This document shows positions 40,085 to 41,639 of a stretch of 41,639 nt of DNA, one piece after another. A program made the position numbers and the translations under genes. The stretch's first letter is position 1. Each line of letters starts with the position of its first letter. The notes beneath the pieces were generated by a model. It worked only from the letters and a program-made list of their open reading frames with translations. It was not told the DNA's origin and did not search any database. Source of the stretch: Holophagaceae bacterium. Its GTDB lineage: Bacteria > Acidobacteriota > Holophagae > Holophagales > Holophagaceae. Location: the NCBI GenBank assembly GCA_003165415.1, contig PLUC01000219.1, positions 7,161-48,799 of the forward strand. Reading direction: 5' to 3'.

Positions 40085-41639
40085 ATGGAAAACAACACCT
40101 TCGGACAGTCCCTAGAGCTGCAGACCATTTTCGAGATCGCCGCAATCCTGAGCCGGGAGGACCTTTCCCTGACCCAGATCCTCCAGGCGGTGGCCGAAGT
40201 GCTGCCCCAGGGCTTCAAGTACCGTGAGGTGTGCCAGGCCCGGATCCACTTCTGGGGCGAGTGCTTCGAGACCAAAGGCTTCACCCCCAGCACCTGGACC
40301 CTGCGCGCGCCGATCCTGGTCAAGGGCGAGACCCTGGGCGAGGTGGAGGTGGTCTACCTGGAGAACCGCTCGTCCCGGGCGCCCAGCAGCCCCTTCCACC
40401 TGGACCAGAAGAAGCTGGTGGACCTGACCGCCCAGAAGCTGGGGCACCTGGCGGAGGTGCGCATCGCCCAGCGCAGCGGCGAGATGGACCATGCGCCCGC
40501 CCAGGCTCCGACCCAGGAGCGCAAGCCCGAGTGGCGGGCCATCCTGGACCTGCTGGGGGAGATCGATCCGCCCATGCACCACCGCATCATCCGCCGGCTC
40601 ATGAACCACGCCACCAAGCTGGGGGTGCCCGGGGTGCACAAGATGATCGCCCAGTTCGATCCGGCCATCTACGCCCAGGGCGACGCCTCCTCCCACGGCT
40701 CCAACGCGCCGCTGCCCAAGCGCGACATCGAGATGCTGCGCAAGACCTTCGCCGAGATCCAGGACGTGGCCTCCATGGTGTTCGAGGACGCGCCCCTCAC
40801 CAGCCTGCTCAAGATGTGGATGCGCCAGGACAAGCTGGGCTACCTGGCCATCGCCACCGAGAAGCGCGACATCCCGCTGGTGGAGATCACCGAACTGGTG
40901 GACCGGTTCTGCCGGGACACCGCCGGGGACGAGATGACCGGCCTGTCCCTGCCGGACGACCTGAACGTCCGGGTGGCGCTGATCCGCCGGTTCCTCACCG
41001 AGAACCTGAAGTTCATCGGCATCGCCAAGAAGCACCTGTTCATCCCCGATTTCGGCCAGATCCTGTCCCATGTGGCCGGACCGGCCCAGGGCAATGGCAA
41101 GCTGGGCGGCAAGGCCGCCGGCCTGATCCTGGCCAAGCGGATCCTGCGCCGCAACGGCAAGGGCAACCCGCTCATCGAGAGCGTCCGCACCCCCAAGACC
41201 TGGTACATTTCCTCGGACGGCATGTGGAATTTCCTCCGGCACAACAGCCTGGAGGACCTCTGGAGCCTCAAGTTCGCGCCCCTGGAGGAGATCCGCCAGA
41301 CCCACCCGTACCTGGAGCAGGTCTTCAAGAATTCCTTCTTCTCCCACGAGATGTACCAGCAGATCCAGTTCGCCATGGACGACCTGGGCGAAGGGCCGCT
41401 GATCGTGCGCTCCTCCAGCCTGCTGGAGGACAGCGAGGGCATGGCCTTCTCCGGCAAGTACCGCAGCCTGTTCCTGGCCAACACCGGCAGCCGCGAGGAC
41501 CGCATCGAAGCCCTCATCGACGCGGTGGCCGAGGTGTACGCCTCGGTGTTCGGGCCCGACCCCATGCAGTACCGCGCCGAGCGCGGCCTGCTGGACTTCG
41601 TGGAGGAGATGGGCATCATCATCCAGAAGGTGGTGGGCA
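40085..41639 (+). CDS. PEP/pyruvate-binding domain protein with N-terminal GAF-like domain (partial)
   Basis: The gene runs off the window after about 518 codons without a stop. Residues 1-130 resemble a GAF-like sensor (SLTQILQAVAEVLPQGFKY; APILVKGETLGEVEVVYL). From about 335 it has the ATP-grasp nucleotide-binding domain of pyruvate phosphate dikinase and PEP synthase: LGGKAAGL (340-347) and IVRSSSLLEDS with the Gly-rich FSGKYRS (about 440-465). The middle is a helical region of unknown role. The phosphohistidine and PEP-binding domains, if present, lie outside, so it may be a kinase-like signalling relative rather than a glycolytic enzyme. AAGGAT precedes ATG 40085. Confidence 0.85.
   Translation, partial: MENNTFGQSLELQTIFEIAAILSREDLSLTQILQAVAEVLPQGFKYREVCQARIHFWGECFETKGFTPSTWTLRAPILVKGETLGEVEVVYLENRSSRAPSSPFHLDQKKLVDLTAQKLGHLAEVRIAQRSGEMDHAPAQAPTQERKPEWRAILDLLGEIDPPMHHRIIRRLMNHATKLGVPGVHKMIAQFDPAIYAQGDASSHGSNAPLPKRDIEMLRKTFAEIQDVASMVFEDAPLTSLLKMWMRQDKLGYLAIATEKRDIPLVEITELVDRFCRDTAGDEMTGLSLPDDLNVRVALIRRFLTENLKFIGIAKKHLFIPDFGQILSHVAGPAQGNGKLGGKAAGLILAKRILRRNGKGNPLIESVRTPKTWYISSDGMWNFLRHNSLEDLWSLKFAPLEEIRQTHPYLEQVFKNSFFSHEMYQQIQFAMDDLGEGPLIVRSSSLLEDSEGMAFSGKYRSLFLANTGSREDRIEALIDAVAEVYASVFGPDPMQYRAERGLLDFVEEMGIIIQKVVG

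Overview
The window reads as chromosomal DNA of a high-GC, Gram-negative, anaerobic or facultative bacterium. It carries lipoprotein sorting and acylation genes (LolC/LolD-type, Lnt), outer-membrane barrels, an oxygen-sensitive glycyl radical enzyme, a system II cytochrome c synthetase and an outer-membrane multiheme cytochrome operon. This mix fits a metal-reducing Acidobacteriota (Holophagae/Geothrix-like) best. That placement is inference from gene content; no 16S rRNA gene is present. No insertion sequence, phage gene or CRISPR array was found.

Layout. 1-420: tmRNA (ssrA) on the minus strand with its terminator. 525-5550: housekeeping run of gmk, a CtpA-type protease, a small two-helix membrane protein, a LolC-type permease, a DnaQ-like exonuclease and a LolD-type ATPase. 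5583-11783: catabolic block of an M20 amidohydrolase, RidA, a phosphonatase-type HAD hydrolase, an apparently leaderless GntR regulator, a glycyl-radical activase and a glycyl radical enzyme. That enzyme has every active-site position I could align to trans-4-hydroxy-L-proline dehydratase (HypD). 11787-11906: remnant of a protease-like gene. 11969-14566 (minus): secreted GH31 glycosidase with a PA14-like insert. 14659-18899: murB-ftsQ-ftsA-ftsZ, the tail of a dcw cluster. 19051-24769: phosphofructokinase, a small outer-membrane barrel with a structured leader, a SpoU-type RNA methyltransferase, lnt, and a D-serine dehydratase-like PLP enzyme.

24773-36600 looks like a redox region: a DUF4382-like lipoprotein, divergent Crp/Fnr-type and Rrf2-type regulators, a CcsBA cytochrome c synthetase, a secreted helix-hairpin-helix protein, and a four-gene minus-strand operon. 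The operon encodes a barrel, a pentaheme lipoprotein, a penta/hexaheme lipoprotein and a decaheme OmcA/MtrC-type lipoprotein with a collagen-like Gly-X-Y stalk. It has the composition of a porin-cytochrome conduit for extracellular electron transfer. CcsBA would attach its roughly 20 hemes, and the lipoprotein machinery would place its three lipoproteins.

36376-37177 is a long lower-GC stretch without a convincing gene, holding the operon promoter and leader. The right end holds rlmH, an OB-fold (NrfJ-like) lipoprotein, glutamate dehydrogenase with a strong terminator, and a PEP/pyruvate-binding protein cut by the window edge. The strongest candidates for something new are the porin-cytochrome operon with its collagen-like linker and the HypD locus with its unusual partners.
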